From NCBI RefSeq assembly GCF_036203305.1, contig NZ_CP108131.1, forward strand, positions 7,130,001 through 7,194,000: DNA of 64,000 bases, in the 5' to 3' direction. The DNA is from Streptomyces sp. NBC_00190 (GTDB taxonomy: Bacteria > Actinomycetota > Actinomycetes > Streptomycetales > Streptomycetaceae). Both the position numbers and the translations under genes were made by a program. Below the pieces are notes generated by a model, which saw only the letters and a program-made list of their open reading frames with translations, made no database searches and had not been told where the DNA came from. Positions 43,372-51,978 of the stretch are shown here, in pieces (position 1 is the first letter of the stretch; every line of letters begins with the position of its first letter).

Positions 43372-44198
43372 GGCGTGGTCTCCTGTCGGTCTGCGGTCAG
43401 TCGGCGCCAGGCCAGCACCGAGCACAGGGCGAATCCGAGGGCGTTCGCGAGGCCGTGGGTCGCGGCCATCCAGGTCAAGGTGGGGTGCACGACGCCGGTG
43501 GCCTCGCCGACCGCCCACCACAGGGCGAGCAGCATGGTGGCCAGCAGTACCGCGGCCGAAGTGGCGAGCAGCGCACGCGTGGTCCGGTCTCCTGCGGCCG
43601 GGCGGATCTCCTGCCAGGTCAGCAGGGCCACGGCCCACATTCCGCCGGTCAGGACCACCGCGCCCGCCAGTTCGGCCCAGTCGTCGACGAAGTAGCCGAG
43701 GAGCACGAGCAGGGTGCCCGCGGGGACGCTGTACGCGGCCCAGCGCGCGCCCGGTCCGGGTGCCGCGGCCCGGCACACCAGCCCGGCGACCAGGGCCGCC
43801 GTGAATCCGGCGAAGTGGAAGTGGGGCACGGTGAGCGCCAGGATGTCGAGGTCGAAGCCGAAGAGCCGGTGGCCGGCGCGCTCGGCGACCAGGGCGGTCC
43901 CGGCGACCGACGGCGCGACCAGCGCGGTGGCCACCGCGACGTCCGCGGGGCCCGGGCGGCCGCGCAGGAGCCCGGCCGGGGCCCGCGCCGCGAGGGCCAG
44001 GCAGGCCGCGGCGTACAGCGCGGCGAGCGTCGTGGCGAGTGTTCCGCGCGGCAGCCAGAGGGAGACCGCGCCGAGGGCGGCGGGCCATGGCCACAGGCGG
44101 GCGGTCCGGCGCAGCCCGGCCGGGCCGATCAGGCGCAGTCCGGCCGGGACCACGTAGAGCATGCCCAGGGTGACGATCACGTTCACTAGTACCGTCAC
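43368..44198 (-). CDS. YndJ-like membrane protein
   Basis: A 276-aa protein with seven or eight hydrophobic segments. It contains LTVPHFHFAGFTAALVAGLV, with paired histidines typical of YndJ, and TWMAATHGLANALGF near the end. The start GTG 44198 has GGGGAG six bases upstream. The same gene pairing with DUF1990 occurs in Bacillus and actinomycetes. The role is unknown; the histidines in a membrane segment hint at metal or heme contact (inference). Two 14-bp palindromes lie just upstream. Confidence 0.88.
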   Translation of the reverse strand: MTVLVNVIVTLGMLYVVPAGLRLIGPAGLRRTARLWPWPAALGAVSLWLPRGTLATTLAALYAAACLALAARAPAGLLRGRPGPADVAVATALVAPSVAGTALVAERAGHRLFGFDLDILALTVPHFHFAGFTAALVAGLVCRAAAPGPGARWAAYSVPAGTLLVLLGYFVDDWAELAGAVVLTGGMWAVALLTWQEIRPAAGDRTTRALLATSAAVLLATMLLALWWAVGEATGVVHPTLTWMAATHGLANALGFALCSVLAWRRLTADRQETTP

Positions 44199-44231
44199 GG
44201 CGGACTCCCCTCCCCATTGCGGTCGAACGCT

Positions 44232-44245
44232 TTGAACGCGTTCAA
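44232..44245. promoter_or_regulatory. Palindromic operator 1 (TTGAAC-N2-GTTCAA)
   Basis: A perfect 14-bp palindrome TTGAACGCGTTCAA, 34 bp upstream of the YndJ-like start and on the shared divergent region with the lipoprotein gene. A second copy is 41 bp away, about four helical turns. Such spacing suits a dimeric repressor of TetR type. Confidence 0.65.
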
Positions 44246-44272
44246 CCCATGGCCGTGACTCTACGGGCTTCC

Positions 44273-44286
44273 TTGAACATGTTCAA
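44273..44286. promoter_or_regulatory. Palindromic operator 2 (TTGAAC-N2-GTTCAA)
   Basis: The sequence TTGAACATGTTCAA repeats the half-sites of operator 1 with only the central bases different. It lies 76 bp upstream of the DUF6777-type lipoprotein GTG, so one regulator could control both divergent units. No candidate regulator gene is adjacent. Confidence 0.65.
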
Positions 44287-44361
44287 GAAGCGCTCCGGTT
44301 GCGGCCTTGCCGTGGATGCGGCAGACAAGAGGGAGCAACCGGGGCGAAAAGGGAGATTCAC

Positions 44362-45741
44362 GTGCACGCACCGACACCTCCGACACATCGTCAGGCGCCG
44401 CGCCGTCATGCACCGGCCGGCGCCGCGCTGTTCGCGGCCCTCGGCCTGTTCGCCGCGGCGTGCGGCGGCTCCGAGGAGCCCAGCGGGGCAGCGGGATCCG
44501 AGAGCCAGGAGGTCCACCTCCAGCCCGTGGCCGCCGCGGGTCCCGCACCCTTCACCGCCACCTCGGCCACCGCCGAGTCCGCGCCCGTCCAGCCGCCGCT
44601 GCCCAACCGGACCGGACAGGGCATCCGCACGGTGAACGCGGCCACCCCCGGCCTGTACGCCGGCACCGAACGGCTCGGCAGCTGCGACGTGGAACAGCAG
44701 GTCCGCTATCTGACCGCCGACAACGCCAAGGCGCACGCCTTCGCCCAGGCCTCCGACATCGAACAGGCGAAGGTCCCGGAATTCCTCCGGGGCCTCACCC
44801 CCGTGGTGCTCCGCGCCGACACCCGGGTCACCAGCCACGGCTTCCGCGACGGCCGCGCCGACAGCTTCCAGGCCGTTCTCCAGGCAGGAACCGCCGTGCT
44901 CGTCGACGAGCACGGCATGCCCCGGGTCCGATGCGCCTGCGGCAACCCGCTGCTCGCGCCCCGCGCCGCCAAGGGCTCCCCGGTGCAAAAGGGTGACCCG
45001 TGGAACGGCTACCAGCCCAACCAGGTCGTGGTCATCGAGCCCACCACCCACGCGATCAACAACCTGGTGATCGTCAACATCGCCGACAACACCTGGATCG
45101 AACGCAAGAGGGGCGACGACGGCGCCCAGGACCGGCCTCCGCGGGTGCTGCCCGACTTCGACCCGGCCGACGGCATCCCCACCGGGCCCGTCACCCCGCC
45201 CGGGGCCGGGCCCGCCGAACCCTGCCCGGCGTCCGGGGCCGAGGACTGCCCGCCGCGGTCACCGGGAGCACCGGCCGGGCCGGGCGAGGGGCGGGGGCAG
45301 AATCCGGCCGAGCAGCCGGGCCTGGCCGTACCGCCGCAGCAACAGCAACAGCAAGAGCAGCCGTCGGACCTGCAGCTGTCCGACCAGCAGCTCTCGGACC
45401 AGCCTCTGTCGGACCAGCCTCTGTCGGACCAGCAGTTCTCCGACCAGCAGCTCTCGGACCAGCCTCTGTCGGACCAGCCCCTGTCGGACCAGCCGCTGTC
45501 CGACCAGCCGCCCTCGGACCAGCCGTCCGACCTGCCCCTGTCCGCCCCGCCCCTGTCCGATCTGCCCGCGGACGCTCCCATGGACGTTTCCCCGGACACG
45601 TCGACGGACGTCCCGTCCGACCGGTCGCAGCCGCCTTACGACCCCATCGGGCCGGGCGCCGTCCCGGACGGGCAGCAGCAGCCGCCCTCCGACCCGGCGC
45701 CGCCGCCCTCCGACCCGGTCTCCCCGCTGGAGAGCGCCTGA
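44362..45741 (+). CDS. DUF6777-type lipoprotein with repetitive C-terminus
   Basis: A 459-aa exported lipoprotein. The basic start, hydrophobic stretch and lipobox LFAAACGG (Cys34) mark lipid attachment. Residues ~60-290 form the conserved domain (PGLYAGTERLGSCDVEQQVR, ..., GFRDGRADSFQAVLQAGTAV, ..., NNLVIVNIADNTWIER). The rest is disordered: a poly-Gln tract then about a dozen (L/P)SDQ(P/Q) units and Pro/Asp-rich sequence. GTG 44362 has AAGGGAG six bases upstream. It probably extends from the membrane through the wall. A PAS-GAF-SpoIIE gene follows after 25 bp. Confidence 0.82.
   Translation: MHAPTPPTHRQAPRRHAPAGAALFAALGLFAAACGGSEEPSGAAGSESQEVHLQPVAAAGPAPFTATSATAESAPVQPPLPNRTGQGIRTVNAATPGLYAGTERLGSCDVEQQVRYLTADNAKAHAFAQASDIEQAKVPEFLRGLTPVVLRADTRVTSHGFRDGRADSFQAVLQAGTAVLVDEHGMPRVRCACGNPLLAPRAAKGSPVQKGDPWNGYQPNQVVVIEPTTHAINNLVIVNIADNTWIERKRGDDGAQDRPPRVLPDFDPADGIPTGPVTPPGAGPAEPCPASGAEDCPPRSPGAPAGPGEGRGQNPAEQPGLAVPPQQQQQQEQPSDLQLSDQQLSDQPLSDQPLSDQQFSDQQLSDQPLSDQPLSDQPLSDQPPSDQPSDLPLSAPPLSDLPADAPMDVSPDTSTDVPSDRSQPPYDPIGPGAVPDGQQQPPSDPAPPPSDPVSPLESA
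45361..45530 (+). repeat. SDQ-coding tandem repeat in lipoprotein
   Basis: About eleven imperfect 15-base units (consensus ctgtcggaccagcct) encode LSDQP/LSDQQ. The coding strand is in frame throughout, so copy change only alters the stalk length. Confidence 0.88.
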
Positions 45742-45766
45742 CCGGCCCGTGTGTCATGGTGGATCG

Positions 45767-47812
45767 GTGCCGACCACCGTATCGCTGCCGGACGACTGGC
45801 CCGCACACCCGGACCGGTCGCTCGCGCTCAACCGCATGGGCAGCTTCGACTGGGACCTGGTCACAGGGCTCATGCACCTGGACGGGGCAGCTCTCGACGT
45901 CTTCGACACGGCCCCTCACGAATACGACGGACGGCCCGAATCCCTCTCCCCGCGCGTCCCGCCGACCGAGGCCACCCGGCTCGACGCCCTCGTCTCCAGC
46001 GCCCTCAAGGGCGGCGAGGACAGCTACGGCGCCTACTTCCGCATCCGCTGCCACAACGGCCGGCTGCGCTGGACGCACACCCAGGGCCGCGTCATGCGCG
46101 GCCGGGACGGGCGCCCCTACCGGATCATCGGCATCGTCCGGGACGCGACCGACGAGCTTAGCCACTCGGCGGAACGGCTCGGCCTCGACGAGGAGCGGCG
46201 TCGCCAGACGTCGGTGGTCGAGAGCACCACCGCCGCCCTCGCCCACGCCCGCACCGTGCAGGACGTCATCGACGCGCTCGGCGACGCCCACGGGCTGGAA
46301 CGCCTCGGCTCGATGGGCATGGTGATGGGCCTCGTCGAGGCCGGGCGGATCCACCTCGTCGCCGAGGGGCCGACGGGAAGCTTCGTACCCGGAACGCGGT
46401 ACACCCGCATCGACGAGCAGTACCCGATGAGCGAGGTCGTGCGCTCGCTCCAGCCGCGCTTCCTCGACTCCGCGCAGGAGTTCGCCACGGACTATCCAGG
46501 TCTCTGGGCGAAGATCTCGTCGATGGACATCTCGGCGGCCGCGTACCTGCCGCTGATCGCCCAGGCCAGGCCCATCGGCGCGATCGGGCTCCTCTACCAG
46601 GACAAGGACGGCTTCACCCAGGACGAGCGGAACCTGCTCGTCGCGCTCGGCAGCAGCATCGCGCAGAGCCTGCAGCGGGCCATGCTGCTGGAGCAGGAGC
46701 ACGACCTGGCGGAAGGCCTCCAGCAGGCCATGCTGCCGAGGCGGATCCCTTCGGTGCCGGGCGCGGAGATCGCCGTACGGTACCGCTCCGCCCGGATGGG
46801 CCAGGACATCGGCGGCGACTGGTACGACGTCATCCCGATGCCGGGCGGCCGGGTCGGCGCGGTCATCGGCGACGTCCAGGGCCACGACACGCACGCGGCC
46901 GCGGTGATGGGCCAGCTGCGGATCGTGCTGCGCGCGTACGCCGCCGAGGGCCACTCGCCGGGCACGGTCATGGCCCGGGCCTCCGTCTTCCTGCACGAAC
47001 TGGACACCGACCGCTTCGCGACGTGCACGTACGTGCAGGCCGACCTGTCCACGGGGGTGCTGCAACTGGTCCGGGCGGGCCACATCGACCCGTTGCTGCG
47101 CACCCGGGACGGGGACTGCAGGCGGCTCCCGGTGGGAGGCGGCATGCCGCTCGGCCTCTCGGCGGAGTTCGGCCGCTTGGAGTACCCGGTGACGACGGTG
47201 GAGCTGGACCCGGGTGAAACGATCCTGCTGTGCACGGACGGCCTGGTGGAGCAGCCCGGCGCCGACCTCGACGACGGGATCCAGTACCTGACCTCGCTGA
47301 TCCGCAGCGGACCGGCGGACATGCAGCTCCTCGCGGACCGGCTGTGCGGCGTCGTGGACGAGCGGGGCGGCGACGACGACATGGCGCTGCTCCTGCTGCG
47401 CCGCGAGGTGCCGGACGCTCCGCAGGGCGGCGGCCGCCTCCGGCAGCACGTGGCACCGGGGGATCCGGAGGCCCTGGTGGCGGCGCGCCACATGATCGGA
47501 GCGGCGGTGCGCGCGTGGGGTGCGCGGGAGCGGGCCGACGAGATCGAGCTCGTCGCGGACGAGCTGATCGTGAACGCCCTGATGCACACGGACGGCCCGG
47601 CGATCGTGACCCTGCGGGTCCTGGCCGGGACCGACCGGCGTCTGCGGGTGGAGGTCGAGGACCGGTCGAGCGCGCTGCCGAGGCGCCGGGAGGCGGGTGA
47701 CGCGGGGGTGTCCGGGCGGGGGCTGATGCTCGTGGACCGGCTGGCGGATGTGTGGGGCGTGGAGTCGCGGGGCAGCGGCAAGTGCGTGTGGTGCGAGTTC
47801 GTGATGGGCTGA
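45767..47812 (+). CDS. PAS-GAF-SpoIIE phosphatase-HATPase regulator
   Basis: A 681-aa cytosolic multidomain regulator. PAS at ~20-130 (RMGSFDWDLVTGLMHLDGAA), GAF at ~150-300, a SpoIIE/PP2C phosphatase at ~310-530 (GQDIGGDWYDVIPMPGGRVG, IGDVQGHDTHAAAVM, DGLVEQPG, GGDDDMALLLL) and a C-terminal HATPase_c anti-sigma-like domain (ELVADELIVNALMHTDGPA; SGRGLMLVDRLAD). This is a partner-switching type: phosphatase acts on an anti-anti-sigma factor while the ATPase domain can act as kinase. No STAS or sigma partner is adjacent. GTG 45767 chosen for GGTGGATC just upstream. Confidence 0.92.
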   Translation: MPTTVSLPDDWPAHPDRSLALNRMGSFDWDLVTGLMHLDGAALDVFDTAPHEYDGRPESLSPRVPPTEATRLDALVSSALKGGEDSYGAYFRIRCHNGRLRWTHTQGRVMRGRDGRPYRIIGIVRDATDELSHSAERLGLDEERRRQTSVVESTTAALAHARTVQDVIDALGDAHGLERLGSMGMVMGLVEAGRIHLVAEGPTGSFVPGTRYTRIDEQYPMSEVVRSLQPRFLDSAQEFATDYPGLWAKISSMDISAAAYLPLIAQARPIGAIGLLYQDKDGFTQDERNLLVALGSSIAQSLQRAMLLEQEHDLAEGLQQAMLPRRIPSVPGAEIAVRYRSARMGQDIGGDWYDVIPMPGGRVGAVIGDVQGHDTHAAAVMGQLRIVLRAYAAEGHSPGTVMARASVFLHELDTDRFATCTYVQADLSTGVLQLVRAGHIDPLLRTRDGDCRRLPVGGGMPLGLSAEFGRLEYPVTTVELDPGETILLCTDGLVEQPGADLDDGIQYLTSLIRSGPADMQLLADRLCGVVDERGGDDDMALLLLRREVPDAPQGGGRLRQHVAPGDPEALVAARHMIGAAVRAWGARERADEIELVADELIVNALMHTDGPAIVTLRVLAGTDRRLRVEVEDRSSALPRRREAGDAGVSGRGLMLVDRLADVWGVESRGSGKCVWCEFVMG

Positions 47813-47894
47813 CCGGGGCGGGGCCACGGCATCGCGTTCCCCGCCGTCGCGCCGCTGCCTCGCGTTTCGGCCGAGGCGGGGGCAGGCTGGGACC

Positions 47895-48755
47895 ATGCCG
47901 GAGCTGCCCGAGGTCGAGGCCCTGCGCGAGTACCTCGACGAACACCTCGCCGGACGGGTGGTCGAGCGCGTCCTCCCGCTCGCCGTGAGCGTGCTCAAGA
48001 CGTACGACCCGCCGCTGACCGCTCTCGAAGGGCAGACGGCCGGGGCCACCGCCCGCCACGGCAAGTTCCTGGCCATGCGGATCGGTGAGCTCCACCTCGT
48101 CACGCACCTGGCCCGGGCCGGCTGGCTGCGCTGGCAGGACACCCTGCCCGCGCAGCCGCCGCGTCCCGGCAAGGGGCCGCTGGCGCTGCGGGTCGTCCTG
48201 GAGGGCGGTGGCGGCTTCGACCTCACCGAGGCGGGGACCCAGAAACGGCTCGCGGTGTACGTCGTACGGGACCCCCAGGAGGTGCCCGGGATCGCCCGGC
48301 TCGGCCCCGACCCGCTCGCCGAGTCCTTCGACCGGGAGGCCTTCGCCGCCCTGCTGGCGGGGGAGCGGCGGCAGATCAAGGGCGTGCTGCGGGACCAGAG
48401 CGTCATCGCGGGCATCGGAAACGCCTACAGCGACGAGATCCTGCACCACGCGAAGATGTCGCCGTTCAAGCTGGCCGCCTCCCTCGACGAGGACCAGGTG
48501 ACCCACCTCCACGCCGCCGTCCGGGACACCCTGCGCGAGGCCGTCGAGCGGACGCACGGGGTGGCGGCTGGACAGCTCAAGGCCGAGAAGAAGAGCGGGC
48601 TGCGGGTGCACGGCCGGGCCGGGGAGCCGTGTCCGGTGTGCGGGGACACCGTGCGCTCGGTGTCCTTCGCCGACTCCTCGCTCGAGTACTGCCCCACGTG
48701 CCAGACCGGCGGCAAGCCGCTGGCCGACCGGCGGCTCTCCCGCCTCCTCAAATAG
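47895..48755 (+). CDS. Fpg/Nei-family DNA glycosylase
   Basis: A 286-aa base-excision repair enzyme. N-terminal catalytic Pro2-Glu3 (MPELPEVEALREYLDEHL), the conserved lysine in ARHGKFLAM, the helix-two-turn-helix GVLRDQSVIAGIGNAYSDEI and a C-terminal zinc finger (CPVC...CPTC). It excises oxidised bases with AP-lyase action. LPEVEALREYLDEHL and the lack of a canonical Fpg triad place it nearer to the actinobacterial Nei-like group. The start is ATG 47895, 82 bp after the PAS-GAF-SpoIIE stop; regulation unknown. Confidence 0.92.
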   Translation: MPELPEVEALREYLDEHLAGRVVERVLPLAVSVLKTYDPPLTALEGQTAGATARHGKFLAMRIGELHLVTHLARAGWLRWQDTLPAQPPRPGKGPLALRVVLEGGGGFDLTEAGTQKRLAVYVVRDPQEVPGIARLGPDPLAESFDREAFAALLAGERRQIKGVLRDQSVIAGIGNAYSDEILHHAKMSPFKLAASLDEDQVTHLHAAVRDTLREAVERTHGVAAGQLKAEKKSGLRVHGRAGEPCPVCGDTVRSVSFADSSLEYCPTCQTGGKPLADRRLSRLLK

Positions 48756-48781
48756 CCGGGCGCTGCGTAGACTCCCACGCC

Positions 48782-49186
48782 ATGGCCGAGGAGCAGCAGT
48801 CGCCGCCCCGGCGCGAGATCGTCACCGGAGTGCCCCGGGGCGCCCGCCGCCGACCGCCCGCGCACACCCCCGCCCGCTCGGAGATCTCCGAGCAGACCAC
48901 CCTCGGCGCGACGTACGTACGGGCCCTCATGCGCAGTCAGCTGCGGGCCGGGATCGGCGCGCTGGCCGCGCTCGCGCTGCTCGTCGGGACGCTGCCGCTG
49001 GTGTTGGTGCTGCCGCGCACCGCGTCGGGGCCGCTGGTGTGGGTGGCCCTCGGCCTGGCGGTGTACCCGGTGATGTGGCTGATCGCCCGCCGCTACGTCA
49101 CCCGGGCCGAACGCAACGAGGCGGATTTCACCGGGCTCGTGATGGATCCGGCCGAGGCGCCGCCGGGCCCCCGCCGACCGGAGTAG
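48782..49186 (+). CDS. Small DUF485-like membrane protein
   Basis: A 134-aa protein. Basic, Pro/Arg-rich N-terminus, then two close hydrophobic segments (AGIGALAALALLVGTLPLVL and GPLVWVALGLAVYPVMWLIA) and a basic cytosolic tail. This DUF485-like pattern usually accompanies a sodium/solute symporter gene, but none follows here; the next gene is on the other strand. ATG 48782 starts 26 bp after the glycosylase stop, so they may be co-transcribed. Confidence 0.75.
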   Translation: MAEEQQSPPRREIVTGVPRGARRRPPAHTPARSEISEQTTLGATYVRALMRSQLRAGIGALAALALLVGTLPLVLVLPRTASGPLVWVALGLAVYPVMWLIARRYVTRAERNEADFTGLVMDPAEAPPGPRRPE

Positions 49187-49193
49187 GCACCTT

Positions 49194-49694
49194 TCAGAAC
49201 AGGTGCATCGCCAGGTGGCCCAGCGGCAGGCCGAGCTGCCAGGCCGGGGTCCACACCCGCGCGTTCTCGTCCAGTCCCGGCGGGGTGTCGGCGTGGTCGT
49301 GCCGTCCGGGGTCGAGGTTGGTGGCGAACAGTTCCGTGCGGTCCAGCCAGCGCCAGGCCGCCCGGGCCAGTTCCAGATCGGGCTCCTCGGCGCGGCCGCG
49401 CTCCCGGGCCTCCTCGCCCAGTGCGAGGAAGCGGGTGTGCACCCAGTCGCGCCAGGGGTGGCCGTACGCCGTCAGCGAGAGCCACTCGTCGAGCTGGGAG
49501 ACCACCCGGATCCCGGAGAGCTCCCCGGCTGCGTCCGAGAGGTAGATGGTCAGCGCGAGCGTGTCCCGCCCCGCCCGGAACTCCAGGGTGCTGACCGGGA
49601 TCAGCCGGCCCGTGCGCAGCAGTTCGTCTGCGATGTACTCGGCGTAGAGCCAAGCCATGGGCACCGCGAGCCCGCCGTCACTGGTGCCGTTCAT
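49194..49694 (-). CDS. Conserved hypothetical protein
   Basis: A 166-aa soluble protein (VPMAWLYAEYIADELLRTGR; ALTIYLSDAAGELSGIRVVS; WLSLTAYGHPWRDWVHTRFL), ending in WTPAWQLGLPLGHLAMHLF. It looks globular with a mixed alpha/beta order and a Trp-rich surface. ATG 49694 chosen; GTG 49709 is also possible with a GGTGG upstream. I know no characterised homologue. It converges with the membrane protein gene (7 bp gap). Confidence 0.75.
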   Translation of the reverse strand: MNGTSDGGLAVPMAWLYAEYIADELLRTGRLIPVSTLEFRAGRDTLALTIYLSDAAGELSGIRVVSQLDEWLSLTAYGHPWRDWVHTRFLALGEEARERGRAEEPDLELARAAWRWLDRTELFATNLDPGRHDHADTPPGLDENARVWTPAWQLGLPLGHLAMHLF

Positions 49695-49889
49695 ACCCTC
49701 GGGCTGCACCGTTCCACCTTCTCCCGCGCATCGAGCGTCCCGCCGTCTGCCCTGAGCCTTCACCGAGCGGCTGACGGAGCGGGACGTGTTTACTCAACTT
49801 GAACGGTCTAATGCCTCATTCCATGCGCTTTCTGTCCGGTCCGTGGCGCTACGAGGCGGTCCCCGATCTGTTGCCGCGGTCCCCGGAGC

Positions 49890-50429
49890 TCAGGCGCCGA
49901 GGCCGTATCCGTACCCCTGGAGGTCCTTCCGCAGGGCGCGCAGGGCGTAGTACGTACGGGATTTGACGGTCCCGGCCGGGATCCCCAGCTCGGCGGCGGC
50001 CTCGGCCACCGACCGGTCCTGGAAGTAGACCTGCATCAGTACCTCGCGGTGCTCCTGGCCCAGGCACCCGACGGCCCGGCGGACGTCGATCGCCGTGACC
50101 GACCCGGCCACCGCGTCCTCGGGAGCGGGCGCCTGCTCCAGCCCCTCCGGGTCCACCTCCTGCGGCCGTGACAGCCGGGCCCGCCGCGCGTCGATCGCGA
50201 GCCGCCGGGCGACCGTGAACAGCCAGGGCCGCATGGAATCGTGCCCGCTCGACAGGACCTCCGGATGCTGCCAGACCCGTACGAGGGTCTCCTGTACGAG
50301 GTCCTCCGCCCGCTGGGCGTCCCCGGCGGTGAGCCCGACCAGGAAGCCGAACAGGGCCCGCCCGTGGTCGCGCTGGAGTTCGGCCAGTGCGTCGGGATCG
50401 GTACGCCGGAGGGTGGGGGAGAGCGGCAC
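49890..50429 (-). CDS. ECF-type sigma-70 factor
   Basis: A 179-aa sigma factor with region 2 (ALFGFLVGLTAGDAQRAEDL, VQETLVRVWQHPEVL, MRPWLFTVARRLAIDARRAR) and region 4 (REVLMQVYFQDRSVAEAAAELGIPAGTVKSRTYYALRALRKDL). It lacks regions 1 and 3. GTG 50429 has GGAG six bases upstream. The HTH (AEAAAELGIPAGTVKS) recognises -35 elements. No anti-sigma gene is adjacent. The C-terminus ends soon after region 4, a common short ECF form. Confidence 0.93.
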   Translation of the reverse strand: MPLSPTLRRTDPDALAELQRDHGRALFGFLVGLTAGDAQRAEDLVQETLVRVWQHPEVLSSGHDSMRPWLFTVARRLAIDARRARLSRPQEVDPEGLEQAPAPEDAVAGSVTAIDVRRAVGCLGQEHREVLMQVYFQDRSVAEAAAELGIPAGTVKSRTYYALRALRKDLQGYGYGLGA

Positions 50430-50765
50430 GAGGGGCTCCTTCCAGGGCGATGGAGGTCTGTCGGGAGGGCGACACATCCACCCTGACCTGCACGGAGCCC
50501 ACCGGGAACCGTCAGGCCCCGGCGGTGCGCCCAAGCGCCCGCGTCATCCGGTGGGCGGCCGCGCGGGGCGGTGAACGGTCGAACGGCGCGGCGAACGGCA
50601 CCGGCCGTCGGCAGAGGCCCCGCAGCGGCCATGGGCGGCGGTTCGCCGGCCGCGGCCATCGGAGTGGGCTCGTGTCCGGCGGACGGATCCGTTCCTTGAC
50701 TTATGACGTCCCGTTAGGTGGATTACCTGTGAGTCCGATAGTCGTACTAATGGGAGCTGGGATAG
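50430..50765. promoter_or_regulatory. Divergent gap between ECF sigma and CapA-like gene
   Basis: These 336 bp separate two divergent starts. A lower-GC block at about 50690-50765 contains TTGACT (50696-50701) and likely the CapA-like promoter, but the -10 is not clear (GGATTA at 18-bp spacing is weak). I saw no GGAAC/CGTC-type ECF motif pair. The half next to the sigma gene is ordinary GC-rich sequence. Confidence 0.4.
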
Positions 50766-51962
50766 ATGACCAAGTGCACCCGGCAGGCCGTCGCCCTCCT
50801 CTCGGCGCTGCTGCTGTCGGCGGCCGCGGGCTGTTCGGCCGCGGGGGGATCGACGCCGGCCCGCCTCGCGGACTCCGGCGGACCGGCCGCCGCCTCCACC
50901 GCCGCCGGGGCTCCCGCGGCCAAGGGCTTCACACTGGTCGCGAGCGGCGACGTGCTGCCGCACACCTCGGTCATCCAGCGGGCGGCGAACGACGCGGGCG
51001 GCGACGGGCACGACTTCAAGCCGATGTTCTCCGGGGTCAAGTCCGTGGTCTCCGGGGCCGACCTGGCCCTCTGCCACATGGAGACCATCTACGGGGAGGA
51101 GGACGGGCCCTTCTCCGGCTATCCGGCCTTCGTCTCCCCGCCGAGCGTGGCCGACGCGCTGAAGGACACCGGATACGACGGCTGCTCCACGGCCTCGAAC
51201 CACACCCTGGACGACGGGGCCGACGGGCTGCGCCGCACGCTGGACCGGTTCGACAAGGTCGGTCTGAAGCACGCCGGTTCGGCCCGTACGGCGGCCGAGG
51301 CGGCCACGGTGACCACGTACACGGCGGGCTCCGCGAAGGTCGCGCACCTCGCGTACACCTACGACACCAACGGGTACCCGCTGCCGCAGGGACAGCCGTG
51401 GGCGGTCAAGCTGATGGAGCAGGACAAGATCGTCGCGGATGCGCGGGCGGCCCGGAAGGCGGGCGCCGACGTGGTCCTGGTCAGCCTCCACTGGGGCACG
51501 GAGTGGCAGACCGACCCGGACGAGAAGCAGCTCTCCCTCGGCAAGGCGCTGACCGCCTCGCAGACCGGCGGCCGCCCGGACATCGACATGATCCTGGGCA
51601 CGCACGCGCACATCCCGCAGGCGTACGAGAAGGTCAACGGGACCTGGATCATCTACGGCATGGGCGACCAGGTCGCCGGCGAGATGTTCAACTATTCGGG
51701 CGCGCGGGACATGCGCGGCAACTACGGTTCGATCGGCCGCTTCACCTTCGCCCCGCCGGCCGCCGCCGGACAGCGCTGGCAGGTCACCAAGGCCCAGTTC
51801 GTGCCGCAGATGATGGACCTGTCCATCGGCCGGGTCGTCAACCTGCCCGCCGCTCTGGCCAAGGATCCCGACCAGAGCGACTACGAGACCGCCCGGGACG
51901 AGATCAGCGAGGCCGTCCTCGGCCGTGGCGCGGCCAAGGACGGCCTCACGATGGCCGAGTAG
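50766..51962 (+). CDS. CapA-family lipoprotein (metallophosphatase-like)
   Basis: A 398-aa exported protein. Basic start, hydrophobic stretch and lipobox AAGC (Cys23). The CapA/PgsA fold follows: VASGDVLPHTS, DLALCHMETIYGEEDG, TASNHTLDDGADGL, VVLVSLHWGTEWQ, ILGTHAHIPQAYE and IIYGMGDQVAGE, which carry the Asp/His residues of calcineurin-like phosphoesterases. In other bacteria CapA helps poly-gamma-glutamate synthesis; no other cap genes are present here, so this is probably a general wall-side phosphoesterase-like protein. The start is ATG 50766. Confidence 0.9.
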   Translation: MTKCTRQAVALLSALLLSAAAGCSAAGGSTPARLADSGGPAAASTAAGAPAAKGFTLVASGDVLPHTSVIQRAANDAGGDGHDFKPMFSGVKSVVSGADLALCHMETIYGEEDGPFSGYPAFVSPPSVADALKDTGYDGCSTASNHTLDDGADGLRRTLDRFDKVGLKHAGSARTAAEAATVTTYTAGSAKVAHLAYTYDTNGYPLPQGQPWAVKLMEQDKIVADARAARKAGADVVLVSLHWGTEWQTDPDEKQLSLGKALTASQTGGRPDIDMILGTHAHIPQAYEKVNGTWIIYGMGDQVAGEMFNYSGARDMRGNYGSIGRFTFAPPAAAGQRWQVTKAQFVPQMMDLSIGRVVNLPAALAKDPDQSDYETARDEISEAVLGRGAAKDGLTMAE

Positions 51963-51978
51963 CCTGCGGGTCGTGAGC

